Origin: a virus
Direction: 5' to 3' (one strand)
Virus record (IMG/VR): IMGVR_UViG_3300028610_000630
Span: 1 to 25,516 of that record
DNA length: 25,516 nucleotides
Position numbers and translations under genes: made by a program. The notes under the pieces are model-generated. The model worked only from the letters and a program-made list of their open reading frames with translations, made no database searches and was not told the origin of the DNA. Shown here piece after piece: positions 12,890 to 19,094 of this stretch. Each line of letters opens with the position of its first letter. Position 1 is the stretch's first letter.

Positions 12890-13216
12890 ATGACTGACAA
12901 AGTAGTTAATTACTCTGACGAGGCCGTTACCGCCCTGCACAACGTGTATGATGGTACCGCATCCGATGAGGATCGTAAGGCACAGGTTGCAGCACTGGCC
13001 GAGGAACTCGGCAAATCTGCTGCATCTATCCGCGCTAAGCTGACCCGTGAGGGCATTTATGTAGCACTGACCAAGGCCCCAGCTGGTAAAGCACCGGTTC
13101 GCAAGGCCACTCTGGTACAGGACATCGCTGATGCACTTAAGGTCGATGTAGACGTGATCGGTTCGCTAGAGAAAGCAACCAAGAACACACTGGAGCGCAT
13201 CCTCAAAGCTCTCTAA
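12890..13216 (+). CDS. Small paralogous protein P2, probable nucleic-acid binding
   Basis: ATG 12890 has GGAGA 8 nt upstream and lies just after tandem promoters; the frame is open further up but the extension runs through the promoters. The 108-residue product matches P1 along its length: VNYSDEAVTALHNVY, then KSAASIRAKLTREGIYVAL, then KATLVQDIADALKVDVDVIG and SLEKATKNTLERIL. It lacks P1's acidic tail. The strong promoters suggest an abundant protein, perhaps a regulator or DNA-coating protein; this is inferred. Confidence 0.8.
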   Translation: MTDKVVNYSDEAVTALHNVYDGTASDEDRKAQVAALAEELGKSAASIRAKLTREGIYVALTKAPAGKAPVRKATLVQDIADALKVDVDVIGSLEKATKNTLERILKAL

Positions 13217-13233
13217 GAGCAACAAAAATGCAA

Positions 13234-13265
13234 GGACCAGGTGGGAAACTACCTGGTCCGTTTTT
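13234..13265 (+). terminator. Intrinsic terminator of P2
   Basis: GGACCAGGT (13234-13242) and ACCTGGTCC (13251-13259), then G and five T residues. Confidence 0.9.
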
Positions 13266-13343
13266 ATGCGCTCTGCGCCAGTAGCTGACAGCTTCTCCCA
13301 TTATAGTATACCATATTGGCATAAACAAGTCAAGTTGAAGATT
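13266..13343 (+). repeat. Cassette-boundary direct repeat, right copy
   Basis: ATGCGC...GCGCCAGTA, then AGTATACCATATTGGCAT, then CAAGTTGAAGATTT. It is the same series of blocks as at 12680-12733, with 20-odd extra bases between the first two blocks. Confidence 0.65.
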
Positions 13344-13629
13344 TCCCGCCTAACTGGCGCGCTTCGCGCGCAATACGGGCAATAAACGCACTTAAAGTGA
13401 CTTATATGCACATATTCGAGCATTTAGCGAGATTTAAGCATGGTATACCCCTGTAGTAGTCTATATTGACCCCCCTGTTGCCACGAAGTGGGGATAAAGT
13501 ACACATAATTGCCGCCGGAGGCGGCCAGTGTGACAATTAAAGGTTGTATACGTGAGAAAAACTTGACTTGACATTTTCTTGGTGCGCCCCGACCTGTAGT
13601 AAAAAAGGTCTATTTTTAGCAACCTCGAA
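13344..13629. other. Gene-free stretch in the convergent zone
   Basis: No credible gene is present between the plus-strand cassette and the minus-strand P3 gene. It contains GCGCGC-TTC-GCGCGC (about 13357-13371), a weak CCCC/GGGG hairpin near 13470-13495, the family-C palindrome GCCGCC-GGA-GGCGGC (13511-13525), and GGTTGTATACGTG, which resembles GGTTGTACACGTG near 6560. TTGACA at 13567 lacks a good -10 box. Confidence 0.5.
13511..13525. repeat. Family-C GC palindrome, intergenic copy
   Basis: GCCGCC-GGA-GGCGGC. Reverse-oriented relatives lie inside two minus-strand genes at 14260-14274 and 15427-15441. Confidence 0.7.
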
Positions 13630-13679
13630 TTAAATAATCATCTATATTGCCATTTTAGGCAATATAGATGATTATTTAA
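13630..13679. repeat. Perfect 22-bp inverted repeat with 6-nt loop
   Basis: The left arm 13630-13651 begins TTAAATAATC and ends TATTGCC; the right arm 13658-13679 is its exact reverse complement. There is no T-run after either arm, so it is not a standard terminator. It lies between the ends of convergent transcription units. Confidence 0.9.
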
Positions 13680-13691
13680 AAATTCAAATAC

Positions 13692-13723
13692 AAAAAAGGC
13701 CCACATCCGCAATGATGTAGGCC
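13692..13723 (-). terminator. Intrinsic terminator of the P3 operon (minus strand)
   Basis: On the minus strand GGCC-T-ACATC pairs with GATGT-G-GGCC (13723-13698, one mismatch), followed by six T residues (13697-13692). Confidence 0.82.
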
Positions 13724-13781
13724 TTCCCGGAGTAACGCTTATGAGCAATGAGCGTAACTTAATTGTCAAATTTTAATTTTA

Positions 13782-14213
13782 CTACTTACCCTTATGTAGT
13801 ATAGTTATAGGATCATAATTATCTGTCTGTTTTTGCATTTCCTGGCGTATACTATCCACCTCAGCAAGAGTAGTAATTTGTCCTAATGTATCCTCTAGGG
13901 TATATGCCATATCTACTACAGTGTTTGATAGAACCTTTAATGTGGCTTTTGGAGCCTTATCGAGCCCTGGAAGCTTAATATCAAGTGCATCTTCGACACT
14001 TCTCACAATTTGTAGCTTAGTAACGGGCGTTTCACCTAACTTAGTAACATACCCCCTAGTAAGATATAATCCATCTTTAGACAATTTAGATATAATAGAT
14101 TTCTTCGGTTTATTCAATATAGTACAAAGTTTAAGTACAGTCTCCATGCACGGATTATCGCAGTATATATCATGCAGCTTTTTAGTCTCATTCATAGTAT
14201 ATGAACTAGCCAT
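13782..14213 (-). CDS. Small paralogous protein P3, probable nucleic-acid binding
   Basis: I place the start at ATG 14213 because AAGGAAG is well spaced from it; 14219 is too close and 14285 has no site. The 143-residue product repeats the P1/P2 layout: MNETKKLHDIYCDNP, then KPKKSIISKLSKDGLYLT, then TKLQIVRSVEDALDIKLPG and LDKAPKATLKVL. It adds a C-terminal helical tail of about 40 residues. It is much more diverged and AT-rich in codon use than P1 and P2, and lies on the opposite strand. It overlaps the coiled-coil gene by 8 bp. Confidence 0.75.
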   Translation of the reverse strand: MASSYTMNETKKLHDIYCDNPCMETVLKLCTILNKPKKSIISKLSKDGLYLTRGYVTKLGETPVTKLQIVRSVEDALDIKLPGLDKAPKATLKVLSNTVVDMAYTLEDTLGQITTLAEVDSIRQEMQKQTDNYDPITILHKGK

Positions 14214-14457
14214 CGACATCTTCCTTGTTTTTCCAGTAAAAAGGATAACTCCCGCCCTGGCCGCCTCCGGCGGCAAGTGGCGCAATATCAGGCGTTATAC
14301 CTCCAGCGGCAAGTGGCACACCATTTTGTCTACATAATTTGTCAAATTTCTCATATTTGTAAACAGCCTCTAGTTGTGCTAATTGTGATTCTAGCAAATG
14401 CAGTTGAGTTCTTTTTATGTTTACTTCATTCTGTAAATATTGTATGTCGTCTTTCAT
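14206..14457 (-). CDS. 83-residue coiled-coil protein carrying a GC-rich repeat insertion
   Basis: ATG 14457 overlaps the previous TGA (ATGA). Residues 1-40 form a coiled coil (DDIQYLQNEVNIKRTQLHLL). The second half holds two PLAAGG units (GVPLAAGG and APLAAGGGQGG), encoded by GC-rich DNA containing the family-C palindrome and a partial second copy (14260-14281, 14305-14317). This part is unlike the AT-rich first half and looks inserted. No family is recognised. Confidence 0.6.
   Translation of the reverse strand: MKDDIQYLQNEVNIKRTQLHLLESQLAQLEAVYKYEKFDKLCRQNGVPLAAGGITPDIAPLAAGGGQGGSYPFYWKNKEDVDG
14260..14274. repeat. Family-C GC palindrome inside a gene
   Basis: GCCGCC-TCC-GGCGGC followed by AAGTGGC; AGCGGCAAGTGGC recurs at 14305-14317. 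The insertion is in frame and encodes the second PLAAGG unit and following glycines. Confidence 0.75.
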
Positions 14458-15554
14458 AATCTTAAATCGTCCTCTGTGTTCTCTTTAGGTTTTTCTAAGC
14501 TACCCTTCCAATTATCAGTAGCAAAGCCCTTTGAATCTTCGTAAGTATCCCCCATCATTTGCATAATACCTGGAGGTATGTTATTATCTTTAGGTTGTGC
14601 ACTCATTAATTGTGATATTACAGAATCTGCACTCTTAGGTACTTTATCCCAATCACTAAAACATAGTATCATATCAGTACTTCTATGATTACCATACCAA
14701 CACCAACCTTGTATATGTAAGTGCTTCATACACACACTTGAATCATTAAAAAATTCTACATTTTTAAATTCTTCTTTACAATCACTAACACTATAGTTAG
14801 TAGCGTAGCCTTGATTACTGTCTCTTAATGTAGATATGTATCTACCGTCAAACATTTGTGCTGGCCAATATAAATGTTTAATAAGTCCATTCTTTTGTGG
14901 ACCTCTACCTTTACCCCATTTCTTTTCTCCAGTAGCTGGATCAAGATAAGTACTAGAAAGTCCTTGTCCTAGAAAAACATCTACTTTATATACATCTTCT
15001 ATATTATCAACGTCAATACCATGAACCCAAGTCATATAACTACGGTTAAGTACATTTCTAGCACCTAGCAAAGCTAATGGAACTCCAGTACAAGCAGCTG
15101 TATCACCATATGCTTGTTTAGTGTCTGGTTTCCAATAATTGCTGGGAGCCTTTAAATATCTAAGTAATGTAAAATTGGCAAAATCCCTAGTATGTACCGT
15201 TTTATTACCAATTTGTATACGATGTTTCGGTTCCACAAATAATAAGTCATACAGGTTGCCATGTTTACACAATTGACCGTATACAGTTGCTATTTGTTTT
15301 AATTCTGTTGTTGATAATTTAGGTATCTTACGAGTACTCCTTTCCCAACAATCTTGAGTTAAGTAAGTTAAATATCCTTCATCCAATATATCTCTCATTC
15401 CATCTCCTAGCTGATTTAGCCCAATGGCCGCCTTTGGCGGCAAATAGGCCAATACTTTATTATTATACGTTATAGTTACTCTCGTAACACTGTCTTTTTC
15501 ACCAATAAAAATAATTAAAAAAAATATGATTATAAGTGAGAAAAATTTCTCCAT
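14454..15554 (-). CDS. Secreted or membrane-anchored 366-residue protein of unknown function
   Basis: The N terminus (residues 3-17, FFSLIIIFFLIIFIG) is a signal peptide or single membrane anchor; most of the chain would then lie in the periplasm. The body is rich in aromatic residues and Asn, with several Cys (LTQDCWERS, VSDCKEEF, SSVCMKH, QGWCWYG) that may form disulfides, and an acidic C terminus. No family is recognised. A family-C palindrome is embedded in frame near residues 37-43 (YLPPKAAIG). The frame has no strong ribosome site before ATG 15554; the nearest GGAGG sites lie inside a foldable leader (15555-15672). Confidence 0.65.
   Translation of the reverse strand: MEKFFSLIIIFFLIIFIGEKDSVTRVTITYNNKVLAYLPPKAAIGLNQLGDGMRDILDEGYLTYLTQDCWERSTRKIPKLSTTELKQIATVYGQLCKHGNLYDLLFVEPKHRIQIGNKTVHTRDFANFTLLRYLKAPSNYWKPDTKQAYGDTAACTGVPLALLGARNVLNRSYMTWVHGIDVDNIEDVYKVDVFLGQGLSSTYLDPATGEKKWGKGRGPQKNGLIKHLYWPAQMFDGRYISTLRDSNQGYATNYSVSDCKEEFKNVEFFNDSSVCMKHLHIQGWCWYGNHRSTDMILCFSDWDKVPKSADSVISQLMSAQPKDNNIPPGIMQMMGDTYEDSKGFATDNWKGSLEKPKENTEDDLRL
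15427..15441. repeat. Family-C GC palindrome inside a gene
   Basis: GCCGCC-TTT-GGCGGC followed by AAATAGGCC, in frame in the 366-residue gene. Its neighbourhood is otherwise AT-rich. Confidence 0.7.
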
Positions 15555-15672
15555 TTAAGGGAGGCTGCCACGCCGTAAGTTGGATCCTCCTAAAAGGCAC
15601 CTCCAAAATACTGCTACCAGCCTCCCTACGGGAAATTTTTCATTTATAAAAAGCTCTAGATCGCTCAATATA
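15555..15672 (-). promoter_or_regulatory. Foldable leader of the 366-residue gene
   Basis: In the transcript, GGGAGGCTG (15626-15618) and CAGCCTCCC (15567-15559) are perfect 9-bp partners enclosing about 50 nt that contain TTTTGGAGG and TTAGGAGG. The second partner ends 4 nt before the start codon. A five-codon frame (ATG-AAA-AAT-TTC-CCG-TAG) ends at the first partner. This could sequester ribosome sites or act as a protein- or ligand-responsive switch. It matches no riboswitch class that I recognise. Confidence 0.5.
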
Positions 15673-15678
15673 ACTAAT

Positions 15679-15707
15679 ATTATATCATACTCGGAAGCAA
15701 TTGTCAA
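15679..15707 (-). promoter_or_regulatory. Strong sigma70-type promoter (minus strand)
   Basis: TTGACA (15707-15702), 17 nt, TATAAT (15684-15679). It points at the 366-residue gene. Confidence 0.88.
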
Positions 15708-15777
15708 GAACTATTTTTGAGTTAGGGGTTATGTTCTTCGATTAGTGCTAGTCGCTATATAGTTTAGAAATCTCGAC

Positions 15778-15806
15778 TTGATTATCGTTGCTTGTTGTGA
15801 TATAAT
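15778..15806 (+). promoter_or_regulatory. Promoter of the long plus-strand polycistron
   Basis: TTGATT (15778-15783), 17 nt, TATAAT (15801-15806) followed by ATATTATA. It lies divergently from the promoter at 15679. Confidence 0.78.
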
Positions 15807-15831
15807 ATATTATAAGTCGAAGGAGCATACG

Positions 15832-16002
15832 TTGAAAGTGAACTGCTACATAATTAAAGAAGTTAATGGGGTATATGTACGTTCTTTAGAGTCGGTTGAA
15901 GAAGTTCAACCTGGTTCTGTTATTGAGTGGATTGATGACTATAACGTTAACTCAGCCTATGGTAACACGAAAGAATTTATTCGTATCGCGGAGATTGGTT
16001 AA
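15832..16002 (+). CDS. 56-residue hypothetical protein (TTG start)
   Basis: AAGGAG lies 6 nt before TTG 15832, downstream of the promoter, so the longer frame upstream is excluded. The product has beta-like strands (KVNCYIIKEVNGVYV; GSVIEWIDDYN; EFIRIAEIG). No family is recognised. Its TAA overlaps the next ATG. Confidence 0.6.
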   Translation: MKVNCYIIKEVNGVYVRSLESVEEVQPGSVIEWIDDYNVNSAYGNTKEFIRIAEIG

Positions 16003-16202
16003 TGAATTATATGTTAGTACAACGCACTGGTGATGATGTTAGTAAGCCTTGCGAAATTATTCAAATGTTCACTGATGATCAAATACTATTACTTGGTGAG
16101 TTTGTACAAGACGCTATAGATAGAGATATTTATGAGCCAGGTGCTCGTGTAGCTGGTACATTCATGCATTTACTAAAACAACGGGAGAATAAGACCCTAT
16201 GA
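16002..16202 (+). CDS. 66-residue hypothetical protein
   Basis: TAATG overlap with the previous gene; ATGA overlap with the next. An acidic alpha/beta protein (MLVQRTGDDVSKPCEII; LLLGEFVQDAIDRDIYEPG). No family is recognised. Confidence 0.6.
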   Translation: MNYMLVQRTGDDVSKPCEIIQMFTDDQILLLGEFVQDAIDRDIYEPGARVAGTFMHLLKQRENKTL

Positions 16203-16399
16203 AAGTTAGACAGTTAATGAGTATGCTTAGTAGATGTGATCCTGACTTGGAAGTATATGTGCAGGATGCAAATTGTGCTGTAGCCGATAAACTGGAGTGT
16301 GCTTGGGAAAGTGTATATAACACTGAAGATTATTGGGAAGGTGGTGGTATTACTGAAGAATTAGCAGATGGTACTAAGTATGTAGTGGTGGGTGCATGA
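16199..16399 (+). CDS. 66-residue protein of a common small phage family
   Basis: The opening MKVRQLMSMLSRCDPDLEVYV resembles short phage and bacterial proteins that begin with a helix and a DP-D-x-E-V-x-V strand. No biochemical function is known to me. It is chained by ATGA overlaps on both sides. Confidence 0.62.
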   Translation: MKVRQLMSMLSRCDPDLEVYVQDANCAVADKLECAWESVYNTEDYWEGGGITEELADGTKYVVVGA

Positions 16400-16470
16400 C
16401 TGAAGTATGGGTTTTATCTTGGATTTTTGTTATGGGTACATTTACTCACATGATTTGTAAAGAATGGTAA
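16396..16470 (+). CDS. 24-residue membrane peptide
   Basis: ATG 16396 overlaps the previous TGA. The product MTEVWVLSWIFVMGTFTHMI plus CKEW is one short hydrophobic helix. Very small, supported mainly by the unbroken overlap chain. Confidence 0.4.
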   Translation: MTEVWVLSWIFVMGTFTHMICKEW

Positions 16471-16643
16471 TAGTCTGGATCATATTTGTTATTGCTCTCC
16501 TTATACTATGTTTCATGCTACCTAGTGGTGGTGGATCATGGGTAAAACGTGACGGTACGATTATCGAGTGGGATGGTGAGGGTAATAGTTGGAAGCTAGA
16601 CCCTGATGGTACATTACATGAGTATTTAAATGATGGACATTAG
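16464..16643 (+). CDS. 59-residue membrane-anchored protein
   Basis: ATG 16464 overlaps the previous stop. Residues 1-18 are a membrane segment, followed by GGGSWVKRDGTIIEWDG and a beta-like WKLDPDGTL segment. No family is recognised. Its end overlaps the NADAR gene by 14 bp. Confidence 0.55.
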   Translation: MVIVWIIFVIALLILCFMLPSGGGSWVKRDGTIIEWDGEGNSWKLDPDGTLHEYLNDGH

Positions 16644-17070
16644 AAGTGGCGCTAAGTACCCAGCAGGAGCATTGTCTAACTTTGCTCCTCACCCGTTTGT
16701 ATTTCGTGAGTGTCAAATAAACTCTATGGAAGGATTTTTGCAGGGTCTGAAGTTCGCTCATCCGGGGATACAGTGCGAAGTGTTTGAAATGGTAGGGGCA
16801 GCAGCTAAGTCTCGTGGTAGACGTAAGAACTATGGTTCAACATTGTGGTTCCAAGGTAACCCAATTTGCAGATTTAGCGATGAATACCAGGTCTTGTTAA
16901 ATGATGTTTACCTAGCTATGTTCACTCAAAATAAGAAGGCTAGGGCAGCATTGTTAGCTAGTGGTTCAGCTGTGTTGAAGCATTCAATTGGTAGACAAAA
17001 ACAGGCTGATACAGTACTTACTCGTACAGAATTTTGTAGTAGATTAATGAGGATTAGGGATGTGGTTTAA
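16630..17070 (+). CDS. NADAR (YbiA/DUF1768)-domain protein
   Basis: A 146-residue protein (or 145 from ATG 16633) with the NADAR signature: GALSNFAPHPF (SNF at 16-18), then INSMEGFLQGLKF with Glu34, Gln38 and Lys41 in the spacing of the active-site helix, then KSRGRRKNYG and LWFQGNP. NADAR enzymes are N-glycosidases; members cleave N-glycosidic bonds in riboflavin intermediates, and some remove ADP-ribose from guanine in DNA, reversing DarT-type toxins. The whole protein is one domain of normal length. In a phage this suggests counter-defence or NAD/ADP-ribose handling; the substrate is inferred. Confidence 0.82.
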   Translation: MMDIRSGAKYPAGALSNFAPHPFVFRECQINSMEGFLQGLKFAHPGIQCEVFEMVGAAAKSRGRRKNYGSTLWFQGNPICRFSDEYQVLLNDVYLAMFTQNKKARAALLASGSAVLKHSIGRQKQADTVLTRTEFCSRLMRIRDVV

Positions 17071-17251
17071 ACGTGGAACATCATACGCCTGGCTAGAACA
17101 TGGGTATTGTATCTATTTTAATCCAGTAGGGGAATTTCGTACAGCAGTTGATATTAGTGTATCATGGCTACTTGATTGTGGTTGGATTAATTGCAAAGAC
17201 ATTCATGTGCCGCAAAAATATCTTAACTATATTAAGGAGAACATTACGTGA
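17060..17251 (+). CDS. 63-residue hypothetical protein
   Basis: ATG 17060 overlaps the NADAR gene by 11 bp. The product is rich in aromatic residues (MWFKRGTSYAWLEHGYCIYF; SWLLDCGWINC). No family is recognised. AAGGAG near its end serves the next gene. Confidence 0.55.
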   Translation: MWFKRGTSYAWLEHGYCIYFNPVGEFRTAVDISVSWLLDCGWINCKDIHVPQKYLNYIKENIT

Positions 17252-17421
17252 AAGAAGGTGAGGTAATAATTTTACTTATAACTGGTCTATGTTCTGTTTT
17301 TGCATTTGCAGGATTAGGTTTAGGTTTAATATGGGAACATAATGTACTTGGGTTTGGTTATTTATATGGTGCTTTTATGCTATTTTGGTTATCAACTGGT
17401 ATTATTAGAGGAGTTAAATGA
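17248..17421 (+). CDS. 57-residue two-span membrane protein (GTG start)
   Basis: GTG 17248 has AAGGAG at good spacing and overlaps the previous TGA. Two hydrophobic helices (about 6-29 and 35-55) are separated by EHN. No family is recognised; holin-like in size only. Confidence 0.55.
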   Translation: MKEGEVIILLITGLCSVFAFAGLGLGLIWEHNVLGFGYLYGAFMLFWLSTGIIRGVK

Positions 17422-17552
17422 TGAAACAGTGGCAATTATTTTTAATACTTAGTGCTATTTACGTTAGTCATGTTATACCTGACGTCGGTAATCTAGTATT
17501 AAGTGGAATATGTTTAGTAACTGCTGTAGTATATGGGGTAATAGGTGAGTAA
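17418..17552 (+). CDS. 44-residue membrane protein
   Basis: ATG 17418 (or 17421) follows AGAGGAG. Two short hydrophobic segments. ATGA overlap with the previous gene and 8-bp overlap with the next. Confidence 0.5.
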   Translation: MMKQWQLFLILSAIYVSHVIPDVGNLVLSGICLVTAVVYGVIGE

Positions 17553-17688
17553 AAAAGATTTACAACGTGATTTAATGTGGTTGATCTCAGAAATTTTAGT
17601 AGATCATAAATTAGGACGTTTAAGTGTTGACTCAGAGGATTGTGCTATGTCATTAAAAGAAAAGTATGGGGATTTGGAGGATTCGTGA
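17545..17688 (+). CDS. 47-residue hypothetical protein (GTG start)
   Basis: GTG 17545 follows GGGG; the product is hydrophilic and helical (KKDLQRDLMWLISEILVD). Its TGA overlaps the GTG of the phosphatase gene. No family is recognised. Confidence 0.45.
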   Translation: MSKKDLQRDLMWLISEILVDHKLGRLSVDSEDCAMSLKEKYGDLEDS

Positions 17689-18074
17689 GAGAATATACAA
17701 GAAATGTTGATGCGTGTGTAAATAACCGCTATCAAAATTTTGAAGATCATAAGCGTGTGGTAACTGTCTGCTCCGGCGGATGCTTGCGTTCGCCTACCGC
17801 TGCCGTAGTACTAGCAGGTGATCCCTGGAATTATAATACTCGTAGTGCTGGCTTAACTGAAGCATTTGCTATTGTATTATTCGATGATATTTTGTTTCAT
17901 TGGGCAGATGAGATCGTAGTTATGGAACAGCACATGAAAAATGAAATTAGACTACGTTGGCCTAATTCAGATAAGCCTATCATTGTTTTAAACATCCGCG
18001 ATAACTATAGTTATCGTGATACTGAATTAATGCGTTTAATTAGGGAAAGGTATACACAGTATGAACAACTATAG
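17685..18074 (+). CDS. Predicted protein tyrosine phosphatase (COG4551-like)
   Basis: GTG 17685 follows TTGGAGG and overlaps the previous stop (GTGA). The 129-residue product contains VVTVCSGGCLRSPTAA, the C-x5-R-S phosphate loop with nucleophile Cys29 and Arg35. It also has RSAG, then WADEIVVMEQHM and IIVLNIRDNYSYRDTELMRL, which match the predicted tyrosine phosphatases of the COG4551 type. These are related to low-molecular-weight phosphatases and use a cysteinyl-phosphate intermediate. The substrate is unknown; it could be a phosphotyrosine protein or a nucleotide. The Asp-rich loop near IRDNYSYRD may supply the general acid. Confidence 0.82.
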   Translation: MREYTRNVDACVNNRYQNFEDHKRVVTVCSGGCLRSPTAAVVLAGDPWNYNTRSAGLTEAFAIVLFDDILFHWADEIVVMEQHMKNEIRLRWPNSDKPIIVLNIRDNYSYRDTELMRLIRERYTQYEQL

Positions 18075-18267
18075 GTTAAAAATAGATTCTAAAAATCATG
18101 GTACTTATACATATCGTATTGAAAAATTACAAGATTATGAGTTTGGTGATGATTGGATTCAGTTCGCTATGTTTATATCAGGTAGTACTGACAAAGAAGA
18201 ACTCATTGAAAATGCCAAAAATGTGGTTAAAGAATTTAACAGTATTATAGGGGAATTTAAATTATGA
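18061..18267 (+). CDS. 68-residue hypothetical protein
   Basis: Overlaps the phosphatase gene by 14 bp. An alpha/beta pattern (YRLKIDSKNHGTYTYRIEKL; DWIQFAMFISGS; a C-terminal helix) suggests a small folded domain. No family is recognised. Confidence 0.6.
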   Translation: MNNYRLKIDSKNHGTYTYRIEKLQDYEFGDDWIQFAMFISGSTDKEELIENAKNVVKEFNSIIGEFKL

Positions 18268-18473
18268 TGAATCATGAAAAGGTATATAGTAAAGTAGTTA
18301 AAAGAGATACTGCATTTAAAGCAGACTTAATAGCTTCACATCAGAAATTGCCTATGTTTACATTTGATACATTGGAAATGGGAATGTGGGCCGCTGCTTA
18401 TAGTGGTTGGGTATTGGGGAAATTTGGCCCAGTAGTGCTTGAACAACGAAGTGCTGAATGGAAATTATTATGA
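18264..18473 (+). CDS. 69-residue hypothetical protein
   Basis: ATGA overlap with the preceding gene. The phrase TFDTLEMGMWAAAYSGWVLG may be a membrane-contacting or packed helix. No family is recognised. Confidence 0.55.
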   Translation: MMNHEKVYSKVVKRDTAFKADLIASHQKLPMFTFDTLEMGMWAAAYSGWVLGKFGPVVLEQRSAEWKLL

Positions 18474-18637
18474 GCAGAACAGATTGGAGATTTCCTAGAC
18501 GTAAAGAACGTAAAGCTGAGGCAAAAGAACGCCAGGAGTATTGTAATTCTTTGAATATAGAACAGCGTATTACAGTTGCTGAGGACAGACGTGGGGATTC
18601 TAAAAAGGAATTGATTAAACTGAGGAAATTACTATGA
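18470..18637 (+). CDS. 55-residue highly charged basic protein
   Basis: ATGA overlap at the start and at the end. Rich in Arg, Lys and Glu (FPRRKERKAEAKERQEY; EDRRGDSKKELIKLRKLL), largely helical. It may bind nucleic acid; no family is recognised. Confidence 0.5.
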   Translation: MSRTDWRFPRRKERKAEAKERQEYCNSLNIEQRITVAEDRRGDSKKELIKLRKLL

Positions 18638-18864
18638 GTGATGGGATTTTTGCAGTATTTACGCTGTTCTTTGCAATACTTATAGGTTTATTTTCCATGG
18701 CTGGAATTCAAACTCTATTAACTGATACAGGTGAAATAACGCCAAATGAATTTTATACCGCAGTTGTTACTTGTGAGAACAATGATGGATTAAAACATTT
18801 ACATGTTTTAAGTGGCAGTATTTATTGCAATGATGGTGCAAAATTTAGGAGTACAAAAGAATGA
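18634..18864 (+). CDS. 76-residue membrane-anchored protein
   Basis: Residues 4-27 form a membrane helix; the rest, with two Cys (VTCENND, IYCNDG), would lie in the periplasm and could form a disulfide. No family is recognised. Chained by ATGA. Confidence 0.6.
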   Translation: MSDGIFAVFTLFFAILIGLFSMAGIQTLLTDTGEITPNEFYTAVVTCENNDGLKHLHVLSGSIYCNDGAKFRSTKE

Positions 18865-19094
18865 AAGTAACAATTAAATTATCACAAAAACAGGAAGATA
18901 AGTTATTTTTAGCTATACTAGAAAATGGTATGAAAAATAGCTTTGAAGAAATAGAAAGACTCGATGAAAAAGTCGAGTTACCAGATTATCAAAAAGTTGA
19001 CTATTATGATGCTGTAGAGTATTTAAAAGCGGCAAAAATCATTTATGGTTGGCATAGTGTAGACACCTCTGTACTAGATAAGTTTGAATTGTAA
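18861..19094 (+). CDS. 77-residue acidic hypothetical protein
   Basis: Hydrophilic and helical (IKLSQKQEDKLFLAILENG; SFEEIERLDEKVELPDYQ). No family is recognised. TAATG overlap with the next gene. Confidence 0.58.
   Translation: MKVTIKLSQKQEDKLFLAILENGMKNSFEEIERLDEKVELPDYQKVDYYDAVEYLKAAKIIYGWHSVDTSVLDKFEL

Noticed and set aside
13921-14337. Plus-strand 138-codon frame
   Set aside because: Antisense to P3 and the coiled-coil gene; P3 is supported by paralogy with P1 and P2.
15555-15672. Known riboswitch (TPP, cobalamin, SAM, preQ1, THF and others)
   Set aside because: None of the conserved core sequences of these classes that I remember is present; only a generic foldable leader can be supported.
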